Assembly (NCBI GenBank): GCA_030600525.1
Contig: JAUVLX010000234.1
Coordinates: forward strand, 1-5,751
Reading direction: 5' to 3'
Length of the DNA: 5,751 nt
DNA from: Desulfobulbus sp.
Lineage (GTDB): Bacteria; Desulfobacterota; Desulfobulbia; Desulfobulbales; Desulfobulbaceae
The notes below the pieces were generated by a model. That model made no database searches. It had not been told where the DNA came from and saw nothing but the letters and a program-made list of their open reading frames with translations. Of this stretch, positions 1 through 5,751 are shown piece after piece (within the stretch, counting starts at the first letter, position 1; every line of letters starts with the position of its first letter). A program made the translations under genes and the position numbers.

Positions 1-358
1 GAACATTCAGGAGCTGGCGACCGCTGCAGAGCAGAATGTGAATGTGAAAGTGATTGTTCTAAATAATCAATCGCTCGGCCTGGTTCGTCAGCAGCAGAAA
101 CTGTTTTATGACGAGCATATCTTTGCATCCGAGTATAAACACCGGGTTGATTTTGCAACAATTGCCAGGGGCTTTGGCATGAAATCTTTTGATGCCGGTG
201 ATACCCTTATCTTGGACGAACTGCTCACCGTTGCCCTGCAGACGCCTGGACCCTGCCTGATAAATATTCCAGTTGATATAAATGAAGAGGTCTACCCCAT
301 TGTCCCACCTGGTGCAGCCAACTCTGTTATGATTGGAGGGAACTATGAGTGCGCATAA
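1..358 (+). CDS. ilvB: Acetolactate synthase large (catalytic) subunit, C-terminal part, 5'-truncated by window edge
   Basis: This is the last 118 residues of the thiamine-diphosphate-dependent acetolactate (acetohydroxyacid) synthase, read from base 2. The enzyme condenses two pyruvates, or pyruvate and 2-ketobutyrate, in the first common step of valine, leucine and isoleucine synthesis. The fragment starts inside the cofactor-binding motif: NIQELATA normally follows the GDGS signature just outside the window, and the closing Asn pair is seen as VIVLNNQSLG (visible residues 18-26). The following segment LVRQQQKLFY resembles enterobacterial IlvB (isozyme I) most closely. Gln at visible residue 31 sits where most family members have Trp (VRQWQ or VKQWQ). 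The C-terminus ends in a typical PCLINIPVD...VYPIVPPGAA segment. The gene overlaps ilvN by 14 nt, so the two subunits are probably translationally coupled. The family call is certain. The isozyme-I resemblance is inferred from this short stretch only. Confidence 0.95.
   Translation, partial: NIQELATAAEQNVNVKVIVLNNQSLGLVRQQQKLFYDEHIFASEYKHRVDFATIARGFGMKSFDAGDTLILDELLTVALQTPGPCLINIPVDINEEVYPIVPPGAANSVMIGGNYECA
335..340 (+). promoter_or_regulatory. Shine-Dalgarno site for ilvN
   Basis: GGAGGG ends 4 nt before the ATG at 345 and lies inside the end of the ilvB reading frame. It decides the start: an in-frame TTG at 333 would begin at or before this site and has no suitable site of its own. The ATG at 345 is therefore preferred. 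Confidence 0.8.
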
Positions 359-641
359 CAAACAGCCGATTGCTGTTCTTGAACTGCTTGTCCGTAACCA
401 CCCTGGGGTGATGTCCCATGTATGCGGCTTGTTTTCCAGGCGTGCCTATAATGTGGAGGGGATTGTCTGTTTGCCGGTTGCTACCGGTGAAGCCAGTAAG
501 ATCTACTTGCAGGTGAGCGAAGAAGAACGGCTGGACCAGATAATGAAACAGATACAGAAACTCTCAGATGTGGAGGGAGTGGTCCGGTATACAGGGGATC
601 ATCCTGTATTTACTGATATCGCAAAGTACTTTGCCCATTAG
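345..641 (+). CDS. ilvN: Acetolactate synthase small (regulatory) subunit, short IlvN type
   Basis: The product is a 98-residue regulatory subunit that binds the large subunit, raises its activity and confers feedback inhibition by valine. It is essentially one ACT domain. The valine-site region NHPGVMSHVCGLFSRRAYNV (residues 18-37) runs into EGIVCLPV and is very close to E. coli IlvN, which has about 96 residues. The protein lacks the C-terminal ACT-like half of the longer IlvH-type subunits (about 160 residues). It is not truncated: the ending DIAKYFAH matches the natural end of the short type. The ATG at 345 was chosen for its GGAGGG site rather than the TTG at 333. The short subunit and the Gln-bearing IlvB partner agree with an isozyme-I-like enzyme. 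No ilvC follows, and the next genes are convergent. Confidence 0.93.
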   Translation: MSAHNKQPIAVLELLVRNHPGVMSHVCGLFSRRAYNVEGIVCLPVATGEASKIYLQVSEEERLDQIMKQIQKLSDVEGVVRYTGDHPVFTDIAKYFAH

Positions 642-689
642 TGGCGTTGGTTGATGAGAGCAGGTGGTATATCGGCTTTTATGCGTTGT

Positions 690-730
690 CTGCATGCCAC
701 CGGTTAGGGACATTTAGCCGGTGGCAGCAG
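690..730. terminator. Strong inverted repeat between convergent genes, possible bidirectional terminator
   Basis: Arms TGCCACCGG (695-703) and CCGGTGGCA (718-726) are perfect 9-bp complements around a 14-nt middle. The middle can pair further with G-T wobbles (TTA with TAG and beyond), leaving a loop of about 4 nt. CTGC (690-693) and GCAG (727-730) extend the stem outward across one bulged A at 694. It lies 48 nt after the ilvN stop and 21 nt from the stop of the convergent SIMPL gene, which is where a shared terminator would be expected. Neither strand has a T run directly after the stem, so it is not a canonical intrinsic terminator. An RNA-stabilising hairpin or a dispersed palindromic repeat is an alternative. 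Confidence 0.45.
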
Positions 731-751
731 GAACTATGGATTTCCTCTTTA

Positions 752-1477
752 TCAAATATCGGTGAGCATATAGTCCACAGTGGTGACGACCCTGACTATT
801 TTGCGGTAGGGACTGTTCCGGTCACGGTCGACGATTGAGAAAATACCCTGGCGTGCATTTCTTATTTTACCGACAACACTCCCGGAGTCACGGGCAAATT
901 GTTCTGCTGCCTTACGCGCCCCTTCGGTTGCTTCCCTGATCATATCCGGCTTGATGCTGTTGAGGGTGGTGTACAGAAATTCAGGTCGCATCTGATATTC
1001 ATCTCCTGTCAGGACGATCCCTTGTTTGATCAGTTCGCTTGATTTGCTCATAAGTTGTCGAACCAAGTCAACATTTTCAGAGCGTACTGTTAGGGTAGCG
1101 CGGGCAAGGTAGCGATACTGTCGCTGTTGGTTGGCAGGGTTGTATTTTCTTGCCTGAAAGTCGGTGATGTCCGGTGGATTGGTGGTGATATCTGTCGGTT
1201 GTATGCCGCGTGTGGTCAGAAACGTGCTAACTGCTGCCTGCCTTTTCTGCATTATTTCATAGAGTTTTGGCAGTTCATTGCCTGCTTCGGCGAAGGAAAG
1301 AGGCCAAATAACCAGATTGGCATCCACCTCCCGTTCTGCCAGTCCTTTAACCGTGACATAGCGATCAGCATCCTTAAAGGAAAGGAGCGCTTCACCGCTG
1401 AGAAATGCAGCACCGATAAGGCCAAGAGCAATGAGGAGGCCGAGTATAAAAGCTGCTGTTGGACTGTTGGTACGCAT
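752..1477 (-). CDS. SIMPL domain (DUF541) protein with N-terminal membrane anchor
   Basis: This 241-residue protein has a single hydrophobic segment at about residues 8-27 (AFILGLLIALGLIGAAFLSG) after a short positive N-terminus. The segment could be a signal anchor or an uncleaved signal peptide, which places the rest outside the cytoplasmic membrane. The remainder looks like the SIMPL/DUF541 family: the opening strand YVTVKGLAEREVDANLVIWP (40-59), a central helical stretch, YRYLARATLTVRS (121-133), a helix rich in EGARKAAEQFA (185-195), and a final strand VRVVTTVDYML (228-238). Family members form oligomeric periplasmic or outer-membrane assemblies (E. coli YggE, Brucella BP26), but their molecular role is unclear, so none is assigned here. 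The ATG at 1477 is supported by AAGGAG at 1486-1491. The gene lies 42 nt after pyrF and is probably the last gene of the minus-strand unit. Confidence 0.85.
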   Translation of the reverse strand: MRTNSPTAAFILGLLIALGLIGAAFLSGEALLSFKDADRYVTVKGLAEREVDANLVIWPLSFAEAGNELPKLYEIMQKRQAAVSTFLTTRGIQPTDITTNPPDITDFQARKYNPANQQRQYRYLARATLTVRSENVDLVRQLMSKSSELIKQGIVLTGDEYQMRPEFLYTTLNSIKPDMIREATEGARKAAEQFARDSGSVVGKIRNARQGIFSIVDRDRNSPYRKIVRVVTTVDYMLTDI

Positions 1478-1485
1478 GGGGGCTT

Positions 1486-1491
1486 CTCCTT
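1486..1491 (-). promoter_or_regulatory. Shine-Dalgarno site for the SIMPL-domain gene
   Basis: On the minus strand AAGGAG lies 8 nt before the ATG at 1477. It confirms that start and shows that this gene has its own ribosome entry within the short gap after pyrF. Confidence 0.75.
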
Positions 1492-1519
1492 ATGTTACAT
1501 ATTTACTTCGCTTACAAGC

Positions 1520-2221
1520 TTACAAGGCTGTGTCAATTTCCTGCTGCATGGTAGTAATGATATGCTGCGGGTTCTCTGCATCTCGGATAGGTCGGCCAAT
1601 CACCAGGTAATCGGCACCGTCTGTGATGGCCTTGCCCGGAGTGGCAATTCGCTGCTGATCATTAGCGGCAGAACCGGCAGGGCGGATGCCTGGAGTTACC
1701 ATGATGAAGTCGTGGCCCAGTTTTTGTCTGAGTGCTGCTGCTTCTCTGGCAGAACAGACAATGCCGTGGCTGCCGCAGGCAAGGACTGCTGCTGAGCGTT
1801 GTTCAACCAACTGGTCAACCGTTCCCTGAAAATGAAGTTCTTTCAGGTGCTCCTCTCCCATACTGGTCAGGACTGTGACCGCAAGAATGTTTATATCCGT
1901 GCCAGCTGCTAATGCTGCCTCTACAACCGGGGTGTAACCGTGCACTGTGGTCAGGGCGACTCCTCTGTCGGCGAACTGTTTTATCGCCAGGGTGACAGTC
2001 GCTGGTATGTCGTAGAGTTTAAGATCGAGCATCACCTTGTTGCCCCGGCCTACAATATGATCGACTACAGGCCAGCCACCGGCAAAAAAGAGCTGCAGTC
2101 CAACCTTGAAGAACTTGATCTGATCGTCAAGCTGTTCCACCAGTGCAGCCGCCTGTTTCGGATCAGCCACATCCAGCGCAAAAATGATCCTTTCATTGAG
2201 TGGAATGTGGTGATTTTTCAT
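1520..2221 (-). CDS. pyrF: Orotidine 5'-phosphate decarboxylase
   Basis: The 233-residue enzyme removes CO2 from orotidine 5'-phosphate to give UMP, the last step of de novo pyrimidine synthesis, in the cytoplasm. The length is typical of the short bacterial (group I) enzymes. The catalytic Lys-Asp network is visible: Asp17 in FALDVAD, Lys39 in FFKVG, and Asp66, Lys68 and Asp71 in the signature LDLKLYDIPATV (65-76). The phosphate-binding parts follow: TPGIRP (176-181), Gln189 in NDQQR and YLVIGRPI (205-212). All key residues are present, so the enzyme should be active. The ATG overlaps the stop of the upstream 110-aa gene as ATGA, so translation is probably coupled. The only Shine-Dalgarno-like element, GAGGAG at 2233-2238, sits a long 11 nt away. 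No attenuator or pyrimidine-linked leader is visible in front of it. Confidence 0.97.
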   Translation of the reverse strand: MKNHHIPLNERIIFALDVADPKQAAALVEQLDDQIKFFKVGLQLFFAGGWPVVDHIVGRGNKVMLDLKLYDIPATVTLAIKQFADRGVALTTVHGYTPVVEAALAAGTDINILAVTVLTSMGEEHLKELHFQGTVDQLVEQRSAAVLACGSHGIVCSAREAAALRQKLGHDFIMVTPGIRPAGSAANDQQRIATPGKAITDGADYLVIGRPIRDAENPQHIITTMQQEIDTAL

Positions 2222-2550
2222 GCAGCGATCATCTCCTCTGTGAGCATGCGATCAGCAAAATCGAGAACAAACTGGCGCTGCGCTGGCGTTGCCTGGGCAA
2301 TACAGGAGCAGTGCATATTGCTCGCGCTACGAACAAGCAGTTCAAATTTTACAGAGTCTTTTTCCAGAATGACTGAAAAGTAAAAGGGCCCGCAGTCATC
2401 ATGCCCCATCTGCTTTTCGCCCAAGAGATCCGGCGGTACCTCAAGGAAAAAGACACCTACCAGAGAGCCTGGTTTAAGGGTTCGTTTGAGATAATTGTCA
2501 AGGTTGTCTTTTTCAAGAAAAGAAAGTTCATCAATCATGAAATAGCGCAT
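2218..2550 (-). CDS. Conserved-looking 110-aa protein of unknown function, coupled to pyrF
   Basis: I do not recognise the family of this 110-residue protein. It appears soluble, with no signal peptide or membrane segment. Its layout suggests an alpha/beta fold: a helical N-terminus (DELSFLEKDNLDNYLKRTL), a hydrophobic strand LVGVFFLEV (30-38), a strand FYFSVIL (56-62), a strand VKFELLVRS (67-75) and a C-terminal helix QRQFVLDFADRMLTEEM. His50, Cys53, His80, Cys81 and Cys83 (GHDDCG and MHCSC) could form a metal or redox site, but that is only an inference. The ATG at 2550 is preferred over an in-frame TTG at 2562 because GAGGA at 2556-2560 is correctly spaced for the ATG. The stop overlaps the pyrF ATG by 4 nt, so the gene is almost certainly co-translated with pyrF. 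That arrangement alone does not show a pyrimidine role. Confidence 0.82.
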   Translation of the reverse strand: MRYFMIDELSFLEKDNLDNYLKRTLKPGSLVGVFFLEVPPDLLGEKQMGHDDCGPFYFSVILEKDSVKFELLVRSASNMHCSCIAQATPAQRQFVLDFADRMLTEEMIAA

Positions 2551-2555
2551 GGTTT

Positions 2556-2560
2556 TCCTC
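2556..2560 (-). promoter_or_regulatory. Shine-Dalgarno site deciding the start of the 110-aa gene
   Basis: GAGGA on the minus strand lies 5 nt before the ATG at 2550. It falls inside the 12-nt stretch between that ATG and an upstream in-frame TTG at 2562, which argues against the TTG start. Confidence 0.7.
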
Positions 2561-2569
2561 AAAGCTTTT

Positions 2570-2701
2570 TTATATTTTAGGGTATCTTGGAAAAGTAGAT
2601 TTTTCGATCAAGGTCAGGTCAGCCCCGATTCCGAGGCATGGATAAAATTTTTTCAATAACGAGGTAAGCGCAGACTCCGAGAGATTGGAAGAAAAATCCA
2701 T
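2570..2701 (-). CDS. Possible small ORF of 43-45 residues between the PhoH gene and the 110-aa gene
   Basis: An open frame on the minus strand fills most of the 165-bp gap and ends 19 nt before the next gene. From the ATG at 2701 it encodes 43 residues, starting MDFSSNLSESALTSLLKKF and ending STFPRYPKI. A TTG start at 2707 would add two residues and is better placed behind AAAGG (2713-2717), which overlaps the PhoH stop codon. The peptide is mixed polar and hydrophobic, with no membrane segment, and I recognise no family. Same-strand placement and tight spacing favour a real gene. The short length and the lack of a strong ribosome site before the ATG leave chance as a serious alternative. Confidence 0.35.
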   Translation of the reverse strand: MDFSSNLSESALTSLLKKFYPCLGIGADLTLIEKSTFPRYPKI

Positions 2702-2715
2702 TTTCAAGGTAGCCT

Positions 2716-4029
2716 TTAGAGAAAGTCGGCGGCAAGGGCGGCAAGGTGACTGCGCTCAGCGCGGGTCAGGGTTATATGCCCGCAGGCACTTTGGCCCTTG
2801 AGCCGCTCAACAGTGTAGGTGAGCCCATTGCTGCTTGCATCCAGGTAAGGGTTGTCGATCTGCTCCGGATCGCCGGTGAGTACCATTTTTGTGCCTTCTC
2901 CGGCTCGGCTGATGATGGTTTTTACTTCATGGGGGGTCAGATTTTGTGCTTCGTCAATAATAACATACTGGCGGGAGATAGAACGGCCCCGGATATAGGT
3001 TAATGCTTCCAGTTCAATCACTTCGTTTCGGATCAGTCCGTTGACCATCTGCTGAGATGTTTCTGAGTCATCATCGTGATGAGTGAGCCCCATTAGGTAT
3101 GAGAGGTTGTCAAAGATCGGCTGCATCCACAGCTTCATCTTTTCATCCTTGGATCCGGGAAGATAGCCGATATCCCTGCCCAAGGGAATAACCGGTCGCG
3201 AGACCAGCATTTTCTCATAGCGGTTTTCCTGGAGGGTAGAGGCAAGTCCTGCAGCCAGGGCGAGCAGGGTTTTGCCTGTGCCTGCCTGGCCGATCAGGGA
3301 AACCAAAGGGATGTCTGGATTCATAAGCAAATCCAGGGCCACCCGTTGCTCCATACTTCTGGGCTTGAGGTGGTAGACGGCCTCGTATGCAGAACTGATC
3401 GGGACAACCTCTGAACTGTTTATTGCCCGGCCAATGCCGGTGTGCTTTTCATTGCCTTTATCTACCAGGAGCACGAACTCGTTGGCCTGGAGGCCGTCCG
3501 TGTCCAGTGTCTGTCGACCATTTTGATACAGCTCATTAATGGCCTCCGCCGGTACGGTGAGTTGCTGCCAGCCGGTATAGAGTTGGTCAAAATCTGCTTT
3601 CTCCTGCTCAAAGTCCATCACCTCAATACCAAGGGCATCAGCCTTTAGGCGGGCATTGATATCCTTGGAAACAAAAATGGCTTTCTTGCCCTTCTGGCTA
3701 AGGTTATAGGCCGTGGCAATAATATTGTTGTCTGGGATGGTTAGGTTCAGGCAGGTGTCGCTCATTTCCTCCTTGTCAATTGTGATGCGTAGGGTACCGC
3801 CGGAATCAAGCGGTACTCCTGTGCCAAGGCACCCTTTCGCCCGCAAGCGATCAAGGGTGCGTATTACATCACGGCTGTTTCGCCCGAGTTCGTCGTTGTT
3901 CTTCTTAAACTTGTCCAGTTCCTCTATCACTGTCATGGGGAGGACGACGGTATTGTCGGAAAAGGAGAAGATTGCACGGCTGTTATGGAGCAGTACATTG
4001 GTGTCGAGAACAAAGAATTTTTTAGGCAT
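2716..4029 (-). CDS. PIN domain-PhoH ATPase fusion (PhoH2-type RNA helicase/ribonuclease)
   Basis: This 437-residue cytoplasmic protein joins an N-terminal PIN nuclease domain (about 1-150) to a C-terminal PhoH-type P-loop ATPase (about 220-437). PIN acidic residues are visible at Asp9 (VLDTNVLLHN), Glu36/37 (TVIEELDKFKK), Asp100 (IPDNNIIA) and Asp123 (FVSKDINARLKAD), so the nuclease site looks intact. The ATPase has Walker A GQAGTGKT (247-254), Walker B YVIIDEAQN (355-363) and the LTGDPEQID motif (384-392). Characterised PhoH2 proteins unwind and cut RNA, and this domain order and length match them and B. subtilis YlaK. The gene lies 29 nt after the M24 peptidase gene. No clear Shine-Dalgarno site precedes the ATG, but MPKKFFVLDTN is the expected N-terminus. 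No antitoxin-like partner gene is evident directly before it. Confidence 0.93.
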   Translation of the reverse strand: MPKKFFVLDTNVLLHNSRAIFSFSDNTVVLPMTVIEELDKFKKNNDELGRNSRDVIRTLDRLRAKGCLGTGVPLDSGGTLRITIDKEEMSDTCLNLTIPDNNIIATAYNLSQKGKKAIFVSKDINARLKADALGIEVMDFEQEKADFDQLYTGWQQLTVPAEAINELYQNGRQTLDTDGLQANEFVLLVDKGNEKHTGIGRAINSSEVVPISSAYEAVYHLKPRSMEQRVALDLLMNPDIPLVSLIGQAGTGKTLLALAAGLASTLQENRYEKMLVSRPVIPLGRDIGYLPGSKDEKMKLWMQPIFDNLSYLMGLTHHDDDSETSQQMVNGLIRNEVIELEALTYIRGRSISRQYVIIDEAQNLTPHEVKTIISRAGEGTKMVLTGDPEQIDNPYLDASSNGLTYTVERLKGQSACGHITLTRAERSHLAALAADFL

Positions 4030-4058
4030 AGAGCGGGTGCTGATCGGATTGGTAAGGT

Positions 4059-5168
4059 TTACAGGTCAAGAAAGGTCGTGTCTTTGTTAAGAAGTTCGTA
4101 GCCATTCTTTTTAACGATGACCATGTTTTCCAACCGGATACCGCCCCACTCGGGCAGGTAGATTCCCGGTTCAACCGTGACCACCATGCCTGTTTTGAGT
4201 TTTTTGCGGCTCATGGGTGACAGTCGAGGCTCTTCATGAACGGCAATACCAACACCATGGCCAAGACTATGCTGAAAGGCCTCTCCATAGCCACCATCCT
4301 TGATGACCTGACGTGCAGCCTGATCAACATTCTTGCAGGTTGCACCGCTGCGGATAGCCTTCATGCCTGCCAGTTGGGCCTTGCGTACAAGTCGCAGCCT
4401 TTTCTTGAAGGTGGAATCCGGCTTGCCGGCGATAAAGGTACGGGTCATGTCTGAGCAGTATCCCTTATAAATCAGTCCCATGTCAATGAGTACAATTTCC
4501 CCTGCTTCAAGGACTCTATCCGTTGGGATGGCATGGGGTTTGGCAGCGTTTGTGCCAAAGGCGACAATGGTGTCAAAACTCGGTTTTTCAGCACCGAGTT
4601 CGTGCATGGTCAAGTCAATTGCCAGGGCAACTTCCCGTTCGGTCATGCCTGGCTCGATGCTGTTATACACCATCTTGAAAACCAGTTCATTCAACCGGGT
4701 TGATTCGCGAAGCAGCTCCAGCTCATCTTCGGACTTGATGATCCGCATTCGCTCGATCATCTCGGCAACCGGCTTGAGATTGATGCCGGTTTTTGCAGCC
4801 ATCTTTGAGAGGCGGGCAGCTGTGGAATGCAGGGTGTAGTTGCTCTCAAAGCCAAGGTTTGCGACACCCAATGAAGGCAGTAACTTTTTGAGGAGTTTAA
4901 CCGGCCCTTTTGGATAATTTTGTACCTGGTAGCCTTTTGCCTCTTCTTCGGCCTGCAGGGTAAAGCGGGAATCGGTAAGCAGGTAGGGTGTGCCGCTGCA
5001 GGGAATGAGCAATATCCCGGATGTCTCCTGGATACCATGGTCACTGGCCGTGTATCCGCTGAGGTAACGTCTGTTTTCCGGTTGGGTGACAAGCAGAGCG
5101 TCGATTTTTTCTTTTTTTAAGGTCTTTTGGAGCTTTTTTACTCGTTGGGGGTGCGATAGCCTACCCAT
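4059..5168 (-). CDS. M24 family metallopeptidase (Xaa-Pro aminopeptidase/dipeptidase type)
   Basis: The protein has a creatinase-like N-terminal domain (about 1-135) and a pita-bread M24 catalytic domain (about 140-370). Numbering here follows the GTG at 5174; subtract 2 for the ATG start given. The five dinuclear-metal ligands are all present: Asp231 (LIDMGLIY), Asp242 (CSDMTRTF), His306 (SLGHGVGI), Glu335 (VTVEPGIYLP) and Glu349 (IRLENMV). The supporting histidines His214 (KPHAIP) and His313 (AVHEEPRLSP) are also there. It should be an active cytoplasmic peptidase cutting next to proline. Aminopeptidase P and prolidase cannot be told apart reliably by eye, though the length is typical of short bacterial Xaa-Pro peptidases. 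The ATG at 5168 starts 2 nt after the upstream stop; the GTG at 5174 would overlap it as GTGA. Neither has a good Shine-Dalgarno site, so translation probably depends on the preceding gene. Confidence 0.92.
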   Translation of the reverse strand: MGRLSHPQRVKKLQKTLKKEKIDALLVTQPENRRYLSGYTASDHGIQETSGILLIPCSGTPYLLTDSRFTLQAEEEAKGYQVQNYPKGPVKLLKKLLPSLGVANLGFESNYTLHSTAARLSKMAAKTGINLKPVAEMIERMRIIKSEDELELLRESTRLNELVFKMVYNSIEPGMTEREVALAIDLTMHELGAEKPSFDTIVAFGTNAAKPHAIPTDRVLEAGEIVLIDMGLIYKGYCSDMTRTFIAGKPDSTFKKRLRLVRKAQLAGMKAIRSGATCKNVDQAARQVIKDGGYGEAFQHSLGHGVGIAVHEEPRLSPMSRKKLKTGMVVTVEPGIYLPEWGGIRLENMVIVKKNGYELLNKDTTFLDL

Positions 5169-5170
5169 GA

Positions 5171-5751
5171 TCACACACCAAGTCGTTGTTTGAGTTGCTC
5201 TCGGTACTGTTGCAGGGCCTGTTCGTATTGCCCGTTGAGATCGCCTTCAATGCGTGCCCACTCTTCTTTGAACTGGGGCTCAAGCGTTGGGTCGATCTGC
5301 ATACCCTCTGATGACATCCCTTTTTGAACAAGCATTTGTTCGATCTGCATCTGTACCTGCCCCTTGAGTTGCTCGTAATATTGCTCTCTGTGTTTTCCGT
5401 ACTGGCCGGTAATGCTTTGCAGTTCACCGCACATGGTTGCAAGATCACTTGCCCCGCCTCCAAGTTCGATAATGCCGTTGAGGGCGGTGTCGATACGTTT
5501 TGTGGCCTCTTCATCGCGGGCAAGAAAGACGTTGCGCAGCAGTACTTCAAACATGCCCTTGCGGATAGAATCTTGCTGCGGGGCAGGTTGTTGGTCAAGG
5601 GTTTCAGTCAATGGTGCTGCCTGTTGGTTGAGAAATTCTGCAGCCAGCTGCATCCCTTTTTTATGGGCAGCATCCTGTTCCATTTCGTCGGATGTGGCCA
5701 TACCCATGCGGGCGGCTCTTTCCATTACCAGGTCCATGGTGGATTTGATTT
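5171..5751 (-). CDS. Gln/Met-rich, mostly helical protein of unknown function, start probably outside the window
   Basis: The first Met in this frame, at 5737, would give 188 residues. The frame stays open to the window edge and adds Ile-Lys-Ser-Thr before it, and there is no Shine-Dalgarno site before the 5737 ATG. The true start is therefore probably just beyond the edge. The protein is hydrophilic, with no signal peptide or membrane segment, and is rich in Gln, Glu and Met. Around residues 35-57 is a Gln/Pro/Thr-rich linker (NQQAAPLTETLDQQPAPQQD). It is followed by a helical core (58-110) and a long charged region (112-184) with coiled-coil character, such as REQYYEQLKGQVQMQIEQML. I recognise no named family. 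It abuts the M24 peptidase gene and is likely co-transcribed with it. That placement suggests no specific role. Confidence 0.75.
   Translation of the reverse strand, partial: IKSTMDLVMERAARMGMATSDEMEQDAAHKKGMQLAAEFLNQQAAPLTETLDQQPAPQQDSIRKGMFEVLLRNVFLARDEEATKRIDTALNGIIELGGGASDLATMCGELQSITGQYGKHREQYYEQLKGQVQMQIEQMLVQKGMSSEGMQIDPTLEPQFKEEWARIEGDLNGQYEQALQQYREQLKQRLGV

Noticed and set aside
641..838. 65-codon + strand frame starting at the ilvN stop
   Set aside because: It runs through the inverted repeat and into the antisense of the SIMPL gene, has no ribosome site and shows no recognisable protein features.
1510..1525. Tandem repeat GCTTACAA twice at the end of pyrF
   Set aside because: It is too short to distinguish from chance and has no structure or site it could belong to.
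1127..1795. 222-codon + strand open frame with many Cys residues
   Set aside because: It lies antisense across the SIMPL gene and pyrF, both of which have clear family signatures; its composition is typical of a shadow frame.
2686..2705. GAAAA/TTTTC inverted repeat after the PhoH stop as a terminator
   Set aside because: The stem is only about 5 A-T-rich pairs, far too weak to act as a terminator on its own.
5104..5121. A7 and A6 runs on the minus strand near the start of the peptidase gene, resembling a slippery sequence
   Set aside because: They encode a lysine-rich N-terminal helix in a full-length gene; there is no sensible alternate-frame product and no obvious downstream stimulator.
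5161..5598. 145-codon minus-strand frame rich in Ser, Asn and Cys
   Set aside because: It overlaps the 188+ aa gene in another frame on the same strand; the latter has a coherent protein composition and abuts the peptidase gene.

Overview
The window is a compact stretch of bacterial chromosome with roughly balanced base composition. It carries housekeeping and poorly characterised genes, and I see no tRNA, rRNA, CRISPR array, insertion sequence, phage gene or attachment site. The gene set does not fix the organism. The short cassette of small conserved proteins next to a PIN-PhoH ATPase and an M24 peptidase suggests a Gram-negative proteobacterium in the broad sense, possibly a sulfate-reducer-type deltaproteobacterium (Desulfobulbales-like). 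That placement is a weak inference.

Left end, + strand (1-641): the 3' end of the acetolactate synthase catalytic-subunit gene (ilvB-type) overlaps by 14 nt a complete short single-ACT-domain regulatory subunit (ilvN). Together they form the valine-sensitive first step of branched-chain amino acid synthesis. The catalytic fragment has Gln where most acetolactate synthases have Trp, as in enterobacterial isozyme I. The + strand operon appears to end at ilvN. A strong inverted repeat (690-730) lies in the 110-bp gap before the convergent genes.

Minus strand (5751 down to 752): all remaining genes point the same way and are closely packed. In transcription order they are: a Gln/Met-rich helical protein of unknown function (cut by the right edge); an M24-family Xaa-Pro-type metallopeptidase; a PIN-PhoH fused nuclease/ATPase; a possible 43-45 residue small ORF; a 110-aa protein of unknown function; pyrF (orotidine 5'-phosphate decarboxylase), which overlaps it by an ATGA junction; and a membrane-anchored SIMPL/DUF541 protein. 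The gaps are about 2, 29, 165 (partly filled by the small ORF), -4 and 42 nt, so one or two transcription units are likely. The 165-bp gap is the only roomy place for an internal promoter, and I could not identify a convincing one.

No obvious new defence system or mobile system is present. The parts least explained by known biology are the 110-aa protein translationally coupled to pyrF, the small ORF before it, and the 188+ aa protein abutting the peptidase gene.
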